From Novosphingobium sp. (GTDB lineage: Bacteria > Pseudomonadota > Alphaproteobacteria > Sphingomonadales > Sphingomonadaceae), in NCBI RefSeq assembly GCF_027486195.1, contig NZ_JAIXPP010000009.1, positions 1 to 64,000 on the forward strand: a stretch of 64,000 nt of DNA, given 5' to 3'. The notes under the pieces are model-generated. The model had not been told where the DNA came from. It saw nothing but the letters and a program-made list of their open reading frames with translations, and ran no database searches. The translations under genes were made by a program, and so were the position numbers. Shown in pieces: positions 56,024 to 64,000 of the stretch. How positions within the stretch are numbered: position 1 is the first letter of the stretch; every line of letters begins with the position of its first letter.

Positions 56024-59000
56024 GCAAGGTCTATCCGCTTCAGGACAACCAGCGCCTTGCCGTGCAGCCCGAGCGGACGGTGTGGCTATCGGCCTCTGCC
56101 GGTACGGGCAAGACGCAGGTCCTGTCTGCACGGGTGCTGCGCTTGCTGCTGCAGGACGGGGTCTCGCCGGATCAGATCCTCTGCCTCACGTTTACCAAGG
56201 CGGGCGCCGCCGAAATGGCGACGCGCGTCAATGATGTGCTGGCGCGCTGGGTGCGGCTGCCGGAAATCGAATTGGCCGCAGAACTCAGGGCGATCGGCGC
56301 GTCCTATGGTCCGGCGGTGACCGCGCGCGCGCGCAGCCTGTTTGCCGCGGTGCTCGATTGCCCCGGTGGTGGCCTTAGGATCGAGACGATCCATGCGTTT
56401 TCGCAGTGGCTGCTCGGTGCGTTCCCGGCCGAGGCGGGACTCGTCCCCGGCACGCGCGCGATGGAGGACCGCGACCGCGATCTGCTGCTGCGCGAAGTGC
56501 TGGCGGACTTGCTGATCACCGCGCAGGAGCAGGGCGACGATGCGCTGTTCGCCGCGCTGGAGGACCTCAGCCTGCGCATGGGCGAGGATGCCGTGCCGGC
56601 GTTCCTGCTGCGCTGCGCCTCGGCCCACGCGCTGTGGGAAGGGCGGGGGGCATGGCAGCCGCCGCTGCGCCAGCGCATCAACCGGCTGCTGGGTCTGGAT
56701 GCCGAGGAAGACGGTTCGGGGCTCGCCGCTCTGCTGCACGACGCGGCATTCGATGTTTCCGCCGTCGAAGTCTGCATGGAGGCCAACCAGCGCTGGGGGG
56801 CACGAACCGGCCTTGATGCCGCATCGATCATGCGCGATTGGCTGGAAGCAAGCCCGGCGGCGCGGATGGCCGGGCTCGATGATTTTGCCGGGCAGTTCCT
56901 GACCAAGGCTGGCACCGCGCGCTCGTCGAAGAACCTTGAAAAGCATGAGCCAGCATATGCCGACTATCAGGCGCGTGTGATCGCGGCGCTGGAGCCGGTG
57001 TTCGAGCGCCGCGCGCTGGTCGCACTCGCCGCGCGGCTCGATCCCGCGCTCACGCTGGGCCGGCGCTTTGCGCTGGCCTGGGCCGAGGCGAAGGCGCGCG
57101 AGGGCTTCATCGATTTCGATGACCAGATCCGCGCGGCGGCCGATCTGCTGACGAAGCAGGCTCCGGCGGAATGGATCCGCTACAAACTGGATCGCCGCTT
57201 CGATCACATACTGGTCGACGAAGCGCAGGATACCAACACCGCGCAATGGCGCATCGTGCTCGATGGTCTGGTCGGCGATTTCTTCAGCGGCGAAGGGCAG
57301 CGGGAAGATGTGAACCGCACGCTGTTCGTGGTCGGTGACTACAAGCAGGCGATCTTCGGCTTTCAAGGCACGAGCCCGGAGAACTTCGCTGCCGCGCGCG
57401 AACGGGTGAAGCGGCAGCTTGATGAGCTGGCCGAGGCCACGGCAGACCCGGCGAAGGCGCTGCTGCCGCTGGGGCTGGGCCGGTCCTATCGCACGGCGGC
57501 TTCGGTGCTTGCCTTCGTCGACCGCGCGATCCACGCGATCGGTCCGGATCGGTTCGGCCTGCCCGAAGCGCCCGAGGTGCATCGCGGGGACGAGGCGCGT
57601 CCGGGCCTTGTCACGCTTTGGCACACTGTCGGCGGCGCGGCTGACGACGACGATGACGCGCCGCCGGGCGAGGGCGATGAGGGCGCAGAGACCTGGCTCT
57701 CGCGGCCGGACCGGGTGATGGCCGACCAGATCGCGATGCAGGTACGCCGCTGGCTCGATACCGACTTTCCGCTGCACAAGGGCGGTCCGCGCCGGGCGAC
57801 ACCAGGCGATATCATGGTGCTGGTGCGGTCGCGCAAGGCGCTGGCGGGCCTCATTGTCGCACGGCTCCACGCGCGCGGGGTGCCGGTGGCGGGGGTCGAC
57901 CGGTTGCGGCTCGGCGCGCCGCTGGCGGTGAAGGATCTGGTCGCCGCATTGCGCTTCTGCGCGCAGCCGCTTGACGACCTCAACCTCGCTTCACTTCTGG
58001 TTTCTCCGTTGGTGGGCTGGTCGCAGGACATGCTGCTGGAGCATGGCTACCGCGCCAAGGGCGTGCGTCTGTGGGATCACCTTCGGCAGACCGAGGGCCC
58101 CGCGACCTATCCGGCGCTGGAGCAGCTGCGCGGTGCGCTCGCCCGCGCCGATTTCGGCACGCCGGCGCAATTGCTGCACTGGCTGCTGGTGGGGCCGTGG
58201 CAGAGCCGCTGCAAGCTGGTGGCGCGGCTCGGCGAGGAAGCCAATGATCCCATCGATGAGCTGATCAATGCCGCCATGGCCTATGCGGGCGGCCAGACGC
58301 CGAGCCTTGTCGGCTTCCTGCAGTGGTTCGACGCGGGCGATGGCGAGCTGAAACGGGAGGCGGGCCAGAAGGCCGATCTTGTCCGCGTGATGACGGTGCA
58401 TGGCTCGAAAGGCCTGGAGGCGCCGATCGTGATCCTGGCTGATGCGGCAGCCGATCCGGACAAGTCCATGCCGCGCGGGCTGGCGCTTGAAGAACTGGTG
58501 GTGGACGAGCGGCGCAAGGTGCCGCTGCCGCCCTTGCGCAAGGGCGAACAGGCGGGGCCGGTCCGCGAAGCCGCCGAAAAGGCGGCGGCAGACGAGCGGG
58601 AAGAGCACTGGCGCCTGCTCTATGTCGCCATGACCCGTGCCGAGGAAGCGCTGTTCATCGGCGGCGCGCTGGGCAGCAAGGCGAAGGAGCCGCCGCCGGA
58701 AAGCTGGTACGCGCAGCTTGCGCCGCTGTTTGGTGAGGAAGACGGTGTATGGCGCGACGATCCGATCTGGGGCGCCTCGCGTCAGTTGGGCGGGCTCGGC
58801 CCGCTCCCGGCGGCAATCGCTGCTGCGCCTCCGCCGGCTGAGCCGGACCAAGACCTGCCCGCCTGGCTTGCCGCGCCGCTCCCTACCGAGCCGCGCCCGC
58901 CGCGTCCGCTCGCGCCATCTGGGCTGGGCGAGGCGGGCGAAGCCTCCGATCCGCCTTCGCCGCCGGGGCCTGCCGCCCGAATGGCGGCGCGGCGCGGCAC

Positions 59001-59502
59001 GCTGCTGCACAAGCTGATCGAACGCCTGCCGGAACTGCCCCCTGAAGCCCGCGCGGGGGCCGCGCGAAAGTGGCTTTCGCGCATGGCCGCCGATTTCGAC
59101 GACGATGCGCGCGAAGCCATGGCGGCGGCGGCGCTGCGCGTGCTGGGCGAACCTGCCTGGGCCGAAGTGTTCGGCGCCGGATCGCTCGCGGAAGTGCCGA
59201 TTGCCGCTGTCGTCGGCGAGCGGGTGGTAAGCGGTACGCTCGACCGGTTGCTGCTGGCAGAGACCCACGTTCGCGTCGTCGATTTCAAGACCGACCGCCG
59301 CCCGCCGGAGGGCATAGCCGAGGTGCCGCTTGCCAGCCTGCGCCAGATGGCTGCCTATGTTGCTGCGCTGGAGGTGATCTATCCGGGGCGCCGCGTGGAA
59401 GCCGCTTTGCTTTACACGCACACGCCCCGGCTGATCGTGATCCCGCCCGAGGTGATCACGGCGCACAAGCCTGCCCTTCAGGCCGCGCAGGAAAGCTTTT
59501 AG
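56020..59502 (+). CDS. addA: AddA helicase-nuclease subunit
   Basis: UvrD/RecB-type helicase-nuclease of 1160 residues. Walker A is WLSASAGTGKTQVLSARV, motif II is HILVDEAQDTNTAQW, and the later FVVGDYKQAIFGFQG and MTVHGSKGLEAPIVILAD are helicase motifs III and V. The C-terminal nuclease has RVVDFKTDRRPPE with the catalytic Asp and Lys. ATG 56020 overlaps the addB stop by four bases. It unwinds and digests double-strand ends with AddB. Confidence 0.95.
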   Translation: MSKVYPLQDNQRLAVQPERTVWLSASAGTGKTQVLSARVLRLLLQDGVSPDQILCLTFTKAGAAEMATRVNDVLARWVRLPEIELAAELRAIGASYGPAVTARARSLFAAVLDCPGGGLRIETIHAFSQWLLGAFPAEAGLVPGTRAMEDRDRDLLLREVLADLLITAQEQGDDALFAALEDLSLRMGEDAVPAFLLRCASAHALWEGRGAWQPPLRQRINRLLGLDAEEDGSGLAALLHDAAFDVSAVEVCMEANQRWGARTGLDAASIMRDWLEASPAARMAGLDDFAGQFLTKAGTARSSKNLEKHEPAYADYQARVIAALEPVFERRALVALAARLDPALTLGRRFALAWAEAKAREGFIDFDDQIRAAADLLTKQAPAEWIRYKLDRRFDHILVDEAQDTNTAQWRIVLDGLVGDFFSGEGQREDVNRTLFVVGDYKQAIFGFQGTSPENFAAARERVKRQLDELAEATADPAKALLPLGLGRSYRTAASVLAFVDRAIHAIGPDRFGLPEAPEVHRGDEARPGLVTLWHTVGGAADDDDDAPPGEGDEGAETWLSRPDRVMADQIAMQVRRWLDTDFPLHKGGPRRATPGDIMVLVRSRKALAGLIVARLHARGVPVAGVDRLRLGAPLAVKDLVAALRFCAQPLDDLNLASLLVSPLVGWSQDMLLEHGYRAKGVRLWDHLRQTEGPATYPALEQLRGALARADFGTPAQLLHWLLVGPWQSRCKLVARLGEEANDPIDELINAAMAYAGGQTPSLVGFLQWFDAGDGELKREAGQKADLVRVMTVHGSKGLEAPIVILADAAADPDKSMPRGLALEELVVDERRKVPLPPLRKGEQAGPVREAAEKAAADEREEHWRLLYVAMTRAEEALFIGGALGSKAKEPPPESWYAQLAPLFGEEDGVWRDDPIWGASRQLGGLGPLPAAIAAAPPPAEPDQDLPAWLAAPLPTEPRPPRPLAPSGLGEAGEASDPPSPPGPAARMAARRGTLLHKLIERLPELPPEARAGAARKWLSRMAADFDDDAREAMAAAALRVLGEPAWAEVFGAGSLAEVPIAAVVGERVVSGTLDRLLLAETHVRVVDFKTDRRPPEGIAEVPLASLRQMAAYVAALEVIYPGRRVEAALLYTHTPRLIVIPPEVITAHKPALQAAQESF

Positions 59503-59568
59503 CGCTGTTTTCTTGCGCAGCGCGCCAGACCGCTTACATACCGCACCAACCCCAAGGAGTTTCCTGAT

Positions 59569-59889
59569 ATGGCCACCAAAGCCGTTACCGATGCCAGCTT
59601 CGCCGCCGATGTGCTCGGCTCTGACAAGCCCGTTCTCGTCGATTTCTGGGCGGACTGGTGCGGCCCCTGCAAGATGATCGCGCCTGCTCTGGAAGAGATT
59701 TCAGAAGAATTGGCCGACAAGGTTTCCATCGTGAAGATGGACATCATGGAAAACACCGGTGTTCCCGGCGAGATCGGCGTGCAGTCGATCCCGCTGATGG
59801 TGCTGTTCAAGGACGGCAAGCCGGTTGCCCAGAAGCTCGGTGCCGCGCCGAAGAGCCAGCTCAAGGGCTGGCTGGAGAGCGTTCTTTAA
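59569..59889 (+). CDS. trxA: Thioredoxin
   Basis: Thioredoxin of 106 residues with the active site WCGPC in FWADWCGPCKMIAP and the cis-Pro segment VQSIPLMVLFKDG. It reduces disulphides in the cytoplasm. GGAG precedes the ATG. The gene lies 66 bases after addA and ends the co-directional block. The same addA-trxA neighbourhood is common in alphaproteobacteria. Confidence 0.96.
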   Translation: MATKAVTDASFAADVLGSDKPVLVDFWADWCGPCKMIAPALEEISEELADKVSIVKMDIMENTGVPGEIGVQSIPLMVLFKDGKPVAQKLGAAPKSQLKGWLESVL

Positions 59890-59914
59890 GACACCGGGTT
59901 GGCAAGGCGCGAGC

Positions 59915-59942
59915 GGGGTGCAAGACTGTACGTCTGCACCCC
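59915..59942 (+). terminator. Hairpin downstream of trxA
   Basis: GGGGTGCAAGAC pairs with GTCTGCACCCC, with one bulged base and a short loop, 26 bases after the stop. There is no T-run, so it may be an RNA-stabilising hairpin as much as a terminator. Confidence 0.5.
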
Positions 59943-59963
59943 TGCTCCCGGAGCCTCACCTTG

Positions 59964-61595
59964 ATGCCGACCCTTCCTGATCGCCGCTTTGCCGTTTTGC
60001 TTGCGGCCGGCCTGCTTGCTTCTGCCGCGCCGCTGACCGCACAGGCCGCGCCTGATGGCGAAAACGCTGCGATTGCCCGCATCATCGATGAAGGCATGAA
60101 CCGCAGCGAGGCGATGACCACCGCCTCCGCGCTGATGGACCGCATAGGGCCGCGCCTCACCAATTCCGAGAACCATCGCAAGGCGGAGAGCTGGGCGATG
60201 GAGCAGATGCGCAAGCAGGGACTTGCCAATATCCATGTCGAGCCGTTCGATTTCGGGCTCGGATGGAATCTCGACAGCTATTCGGTGGCGATGGTCAGCC
60301 CGCGCGTGCTGCCGCTCACCGCCATACCGGTCGCTTGGTCGCCGGCCACTGCCGGAACCGTGCGCGCGTCGGTCGTGATCGCGCCGATGTCGCGCGAGGA
60401 GCACTTTGCCGAGTGGAAGGGCAAGCTGGCCGGCAAGATCGTGCTGGTTTCGCTGCCCGGGCAGACGAGCGAGAGCAAGGGGCCGGTCTTCCAGCGCTAT
60501 ACCGACGCAGAGATTGCCGAGCTCGATACCTATACCAAACCGGCGTTCGATCCTGACGCGACGGCGCTGCAAGTCCGCAATCGCCGTTTTCTGGGCAAGC
60601 TCGCCGCATTCCTCAAGGCCGAGGGCGCAGTGGCGCTGGTCAAGATGAGCTACCGCGATGGCAAGCTGATCCACGGCGAGGGCTATGATTTCCAGCCCGG
60701 CGATACTCTTGCGGTTCCGGCGATCGAACTGGCGCAAGAGGACTATCGCAGGCTCGTGCGCCTCGCCAAGACGGGCGCAGCGCCTGAGATCGCGATTTCC
60801 GTGGCGGCCCGCTACGACGAAAGCAACTTGCGCGCAGAGAACGTGGTGGCCGAAATCCCCGGCAGCGATCCCAAGGCCGGCTATGTCATGGCTGGTGCGC
60901 ATTTCGACAGCTGGATCGCGGGTGACGGCGCCAATGACAACGGCGCGGGCAGCGTGACGGTGCTCGAGGCCGCGCGCCTGATTGCCAAGCTCGGCGTGAA
61001 GCCGAAGCGCACGATCCGCTTCGTGCTGTGGAGCGGCGAAGAGCAGGGCCTGCTGGGCAGCCGCGCCTATATCGAGCAGCACCTTGCGACCCGCCCGGTC
61101 GATCCCGCGCTCAAGGGCATCGATTCCTATGCGGCATGGCGCAATGCCTTCCCGATCACGCCGAAGCCGGAATACAGCCAGCTCAAGGCCTATTTCAACA
61201 TGGACAACGGCTCGGGCCGGTTCCGGGGCATCTACAGCGAGGGCAATCTCGGCGCTGAAAAGCTGCTCAAGGAATGGCTCAGCCCGTTTGACATGCTGGG
61301 TGCGGACAAGCTGGTGGTGAGCAAGACCGGCGGCACCGACCATGTGTTCATGCAGGCGATCGGGCTGCCGGGCTACCAGTTCATCCAGGACCCGCTGGAT
61401 TACGACAGCCGCGTCCACCACTCCAACCTCGATACCGTGGACCACATGCGCGCCGACGACATGCGGCAGGCGGCGGTGGTCATGGCGGGCATGCTGTGGC
61501 AGGCCGCCAACAGCGACAAGGAACTGCCGCGCGCCGTGCTGCCGAGCCAGCCTGCGCCGACTGATCCGTTCAAGGTGCGTGATCCCTCGCAGTAA
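59964..61595 (+). CDS. Exported M28-family metallopeptidase
   Basis: Aminopeptidase-like protein of 543 residues. A signal peptide (about 1-30) ends AQAAP. Zinc-ligand motifs of family M28 are visible: VMAGAHFDSWIAGDGANDNGAG (His and Asp), LWSGEEQGLLGSRAYI (Glu-Glu), FNMDNGSG and VHHSNLDTVDH (final His). It also has a PA-type insertion (about residues 120-240). It probably cleaves N-terminal residues of peptides in the periplasm. Confidence 0.92.
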   Translation: MPTLPDRRFAVLLAAGLLASAAPLTAQAAPDGENAAIARIIDEGMNRSEAMTTASALMDRIGPRLTNSENHRKAESWAMEQMRKQGLANIHVEPFDFGLGWNLDSYSVAMVSPRVLPLTAIPVAWSPATAGTVRASVVIAPMSREEHFAEWKGKLAGKIVLVSLPGQTSESKGPVFQRYTDAEIAELDTYTKPAFDPDATALQVRNRRFLGKLAAFLKAEGAVALVKMSYRDGKLIHGEGYDFQPGDTLAVPAIELAQEDYRRLVRLAKTGAAPEIAISVAARYDESNLRAENVVAEIPGSDPKAGYVMAGAHFDSWIAGDGANDNGAGSVTVLEAARLIAKLGVKPKRTIRFVLWSGEEQGLLGSRAYIEQHLATRPVDPALKGIDSYAAWRNAFPITPKPEYSQLKAYFNMDNGSGRFRGIYSEGNLGAEKLLKEWLSPFDMLGADKLVVSKTGGTDHVFMQAIGLPGYQFIQDPLDYDSRVHHSNLDTVDHMRADDMRQAAVVMAGMLWQAANSDKELPRAVLPSQPAPTDPFKVRDPSQ

Positions 61596-61599
61596 GCGC

Positions 61600-62406
61600 C
61601 TAGTCGGCGGCGCTGCTGCGCTTCACAAACTCTTCGAACAGCGCGGGTGAAGAGGCTGCAAACAGGCCTTTTTGCCCGTGCTGGTCGGTGCGGTAGGGTG
61701 AGCCGTCCGGCCGCGCGGCCATGCCGCCCGCTTCGTTGACGAAGAGCACGCCGGCCGCGTGGTCCCACGGTAGGGTCCTCTCGAACACCGAGATATCGTT
61801 CACGCCCAGCACGAGGCGGGGATACTGTTCGGCCGCGCAGCGCGGGATATCGACAAGCGTGTACCATGGCGCGATCCGAGCCTGTACGGCGGCGCGCTGG
61901 GCGGAATCGAGGAACACGGTGCTGATGGCGGCGATGGGCGGCGTCTGGCCGGTGGGCCGGGCCGTGATGCGTTCGCCGTTTACGAGGGCACCCGTGCCCA
62001 GATGCGCGATGCATAGCCGGTCTTGCAGCGGATCGTAAATCCACCCGCTTTGCGTCACGCCGCCATCGCTAAGCGCAAGAATGATGCCGAAGGGCGGCTT
62101 GCCGGCGGCGAAATTGTTGGTGCCATCCACCGGATCGATAATCCAGCACAGCCCGCTATCGAGCCGCGCGGAAAGTGCAGGATCGGCATGAACCGCTTCC
62201 TCGCCGACAATCGCGGCCTCGGGCATGATCGCGGCAAGACCCTCTGCCAGCATGACTTCCGCTTCGGTATCGGCAATCGTCACCATGTCGTTTGCCGCCT
62301 TGGCGATGACTTCATGCGCGGCGAGCGTCTGATAGCGCGGCAGGATCGCTTCGGCGGCAACGCGCCGCATCAGCGCGGCAACGGCGGTGTCCAGTGCAGC
62401 GCTCAT
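61600..62406 (-). CDS. Inositol monophosphatase family phosphatase
   Basis: Phosphatase of 268 residues. Metal-binding motifs are GEEAVHAD, WIIDPVDGTNNFAAG and the C-terminal LPWDHAAGVLFVNEAGG, typical of inositol monophosphatase-fold enzymes. Some family members are histidinol-phosphatases (HisN) or CysQ; the sequence alone does not decide. ATG 62406 overlaps the argJ stop (ATGA), so it is co-translated with argJ. The arginine-gene neighbour suggests an amino-acid or housekeeping role. Confidence 0.88.
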   Translation of the reverse strand: MSAALDTAVAALMRRVAAEAILPRYQTLAAHEVIAKAANDMVTIADTEAEVMLAEGLAAIMPEAAIVGEEAVHADPALSARLDSGLCWIIDPVDGTNNFAAGKPPFGIILALSDGGVTQSGWIYDPLQDRLCIAHLGTGALVNGERITARPTGQTPPIAAISTVFLDSAQRAAVQARIAPWYTLVDIPRCAAEQYPRLVLGVNDISVFERTLPWDHAAGVLFVNEAGGMAARPDGSPYRTDQHGQKGLFAASSPALFEEFVKRSSAAD

Positions 62407-63629
62407 GAGCGGTAATCGGCGTTGATCGCGATGTAGCCGTGAGTGAGATCGCACGTCCACACGGTGGCACGGCCTTCGCCGAGGCCGAGATCGACCTCGA
62501 TGGTGATCTCCTGCCCCTTGAGATGCGCGGCGACGGGTGCCTCGTCGTAATCAGCGAGCGGCTGGCCCTCGCGCGCGGCCCAGGTGCCACCGAAGCCGAT
62601 CGAGAGGCGGTCGCGGTCCGCTGGTTCGCCCGCCTTGCCGACCGCCATGACTACGCGGCCCCAATTGGCATCCTCGCCAGCAATCGCGGTCTTCACCAGC
62701 GGCGAATTGGCAATGGCGAGGCCGACGCGGCGCGCGCTTTCGTCGCTCACCGCGCCGCTGACGGTGACTGCGATGAACTTCTGCGCGCCTTCTCCATCAC
62801 GCACCACAAGGTGTGCGAGCTGGCGGCAGACATCGTGGAGCGCGGCGGCAAAGGCATTGGCGCCGGGGCTGTCTGCCGAGGCGAGCGGAGTATTGCCCGC
62901 AGCGCCGGTGGCGAAGGCCAGCACGGTGTCGCTGGTCGAGGTGTCGCTGTCGACCGTGATGCAGGAGAACGTGCGCCGGTTGGCATCCGACAGGCAGGCC
63001 TGCAGGAAAGCGGGATCAACCGCCGCATCGGTGAAGACATAGCCCAACATCGTCGCCATATCGGGCGCGATCATGCCCGAGCCCTTGATGATGGCGCTGA
63101 GCGTAACCTTGACGTCGCCGACCATGGCCGTGGCAGTCGCGCCCTTGGCGAACGTATCGGTGGTGCCGATGGTGTTGGCAGCCTCTTCCCACGAGCAGGG
63201 CTGAGCGCGCAGCGCAGCCTCGATGCCCGCACGGGCCTTTTCCTTGGGCAGCGGCACGCCGATCACGCCGGTAGAGGAAACGAACACCTCCTCACGCGCG
63301 CAGCCGAGGTGGCCTGCGACTTGCTCCATGATCGCCTCGACCGCCTCGCGCCCGCGGTATCCGGTGAAGGCATTGGAATTGCCGGCATTGACCACCAGCG
63401 CCCGCGCGCGGCCCTGCGCGACGTTCTGGCGGCCGAGTTCGACTTCTGACGAGCAGCAGACATTGCGGGTGAACACACCGGCAACTGCGGTGCCCTCGGC
63501 CAGCTCCACGAACGTCAGATCGCAGCGACCCCAGTCCTTGTACCCGGCGCGGGCGATGCGCGGAGTGGCACCGGCGATGGCCGGAAGCGCGGGGAAGGGC
63601 TGAGCGAGGGGAGAGCGATCATGGGCCAT
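62403..63629 (-). CDS. argJ: Bifunctional ornithine acetyltransferase / N-acetylglutamate synthase
   Basis: Arginine-pathway enzyme of 408 residues that transfers acetyl from acetylornithine to glutamate; in the bifunctional form it also uses acetyl-CoA. The self-cleavage and nucleophile site is in IIKGSGMIAPDMATMLGY (Thr after MA). VVNAGNSNAFTG and FVSSTGVIGVPLP are conserved. ATG 63629 is used because the 33 upstream codons are Arg/Ala-rich and not family-like. Confidence 0.95.
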   Translation of the reverse strand: MAHDRSPLAQPFPALPAIAGATPRIARAGYKDWGRCDLTFVELAEGTAVAGVFTRNVCCSSEVELGRQNVAQGRARALVVNAGNSNAFTGYRGREAVEAIMEQVAGHLGCAREEVFVSSTGVIGVPLPKEKARAGIEAALRAQPCSWEEAANTIGTTDTFAKGATATAMVGDVKVTLSAIIKGSGMIAPDMATMLGYVFTDAAVDPAFLQACLSDANRRTFSCITVDSDTSTSDTVLAFATGAAGNTPLASADSPGANAFAAALHDVCRQLAHLVVRDGEGAQKFIAVTVSGAVSDESARRVGLAIANSPLVKTAIAGEDANWGRVVMAVGKAGEPADRDRLSIGFGGTWAAREGQPLADYDEAPVAAHLKGQEITIEVDLGLGEGRATVWTCDLTHGYIAINADYRS

Positions 63630-63746
63630 AGCTGCGGCCCTAGCGCGGGCGGCGGCGCGCTTCAATCGCTGTGGCAAGCGGCGCGGCTTGCAATAATTCT
63701 TCGCCGTGGAGGTGGACCTTCGCGGCAAATCGCCCTATCTGCGCCG

Positions 63747-64000
63747 ATGATGCGGCTCCTGCTCGTCCTTCTTGCCCTTCTTTCCGGCCTCTCGCTTTCC
63801 GAGGTGGGGTTTTCTACTGCGCGTTCGGAAGTCGTGGGTGCGGCGGCTGGCACGGTGTTCGTGGCCAGTCAGGAGCGCAAGGCTGAAACGGGTCTCAGCA
63901 AGGCACAGCGGCCTGCGTGCGAACAGCGCACAATCCGCACTATGGTGCTCCCGGCTCTCGCGTTCATCCACGCGATCAGCATCAGCATCTGGGACCGTCC
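63747..64000 (+). CDS. Exported hypothetical protein, 3' end outside window
   Basis: An open frame from ATG 63747 (or the next ATG) to the window end, about 84 residues so far. Residues 2-20 are strongly hydrophobic (MRLLLVLLALLSGLSLSE), a signal peptide or anchor. No family was recognised in the visible part. It is divergent from argJ with a 117-base gap. It is partial, so length and function are open. Confidence 0.6.
   Translation, partial: MMRLLLVLLALLSGLSLSEVGFSTARSEVVGAAAGTVFVASQERKAETGLSKAQRPACEQRTIRTMVLPALAFIHAISISIWDR

Overview
The window looks like chromosomal DNA of a sphingomonad (Alphaproteobacteria, Sphingomonadales; Novosphingobium or Sphingobium-like). The reasons are its high G+C, three TonB-dependent receptors, a TPR-sulfotransferase, a DivL-type tyrosine pseudokinase, an ahcY-divL-tsaE-amgK-murU-addB-addA-trxA block, and palindromic intergenic repeats beginning CGTCATTGCG or CGTCATTCCCGC. 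The genus is inferred from gene content only. No tRNA, rRNA, CRISPR array, insertion sequence or prophage gene was seen.

Layout. 1-5.8 kb: the end of an L-serine dehydratase, an exported amidohydrolase, a DUF6454-like protein and glycerol kinase. 5.9-14.8 kb: the most distinctive region. A minus-strand run reads TetR regulator, aauB, aauE, aauD, aauA (aromatic amine dehydrogenase with tryptophan tryptophylquinone cofactor), a monohaem cytochrome c, an XdhC-family factor and a MocA-like cytidylyltransferase. Divergent from the TetR gene are the two subunits of a Tat-exported molybdenum aldehyde/isoquinoline-type oxidoreductase. Together they suggest a periplasmic amine -> aldehyde -> acid module that carries its own molybdenum-cofactor maturation genes. 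15-27.6 kb: three TonB receptors, a TPR-sulfotransferase, a DUF1223 protein, a group II PLP decarboxylase and a GNAT acetyltransferase.

27.8-35.2 kb: a compact operon of a GntR/FCD regulator, an HMG-CoA-lyase-like enzyme, HyuA, HyuB, a family III CoA-transferase and an isochorismatase-fold hydrolase. It lies divergent from a TonB receptor. TGTATACAAAT occurs both at the regulator promoter and on the start codon of the lyase. The substrate cannot be told from sequence. 35.2-46.5 kb: a MarR regulator with two near-identical operators, a Kef-type antiporter, a PaaI thioesterase, ftsB, folE, an alpha/beta hydrolase, a TorF-like porin, katG, a sterol-desaturase-family enzyme and a peroxiredoxin.

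46.5-64 kb: housekeeping. ahcY has an operator-like palindrome and a terminator-like hairpin in its leader. It is followed by divL, tsaE, amgK, murU, addB, addA and trxA in a mostly overlapping co-directional series. This block combines SAM-cycle, cell-cycle, t6A, peptidoglycan-recycling and recombination functions. An exported M28 peptidase, an inositol-monophosphatase-family gene overlapping argJ, and the start of a small exported protein end the window.
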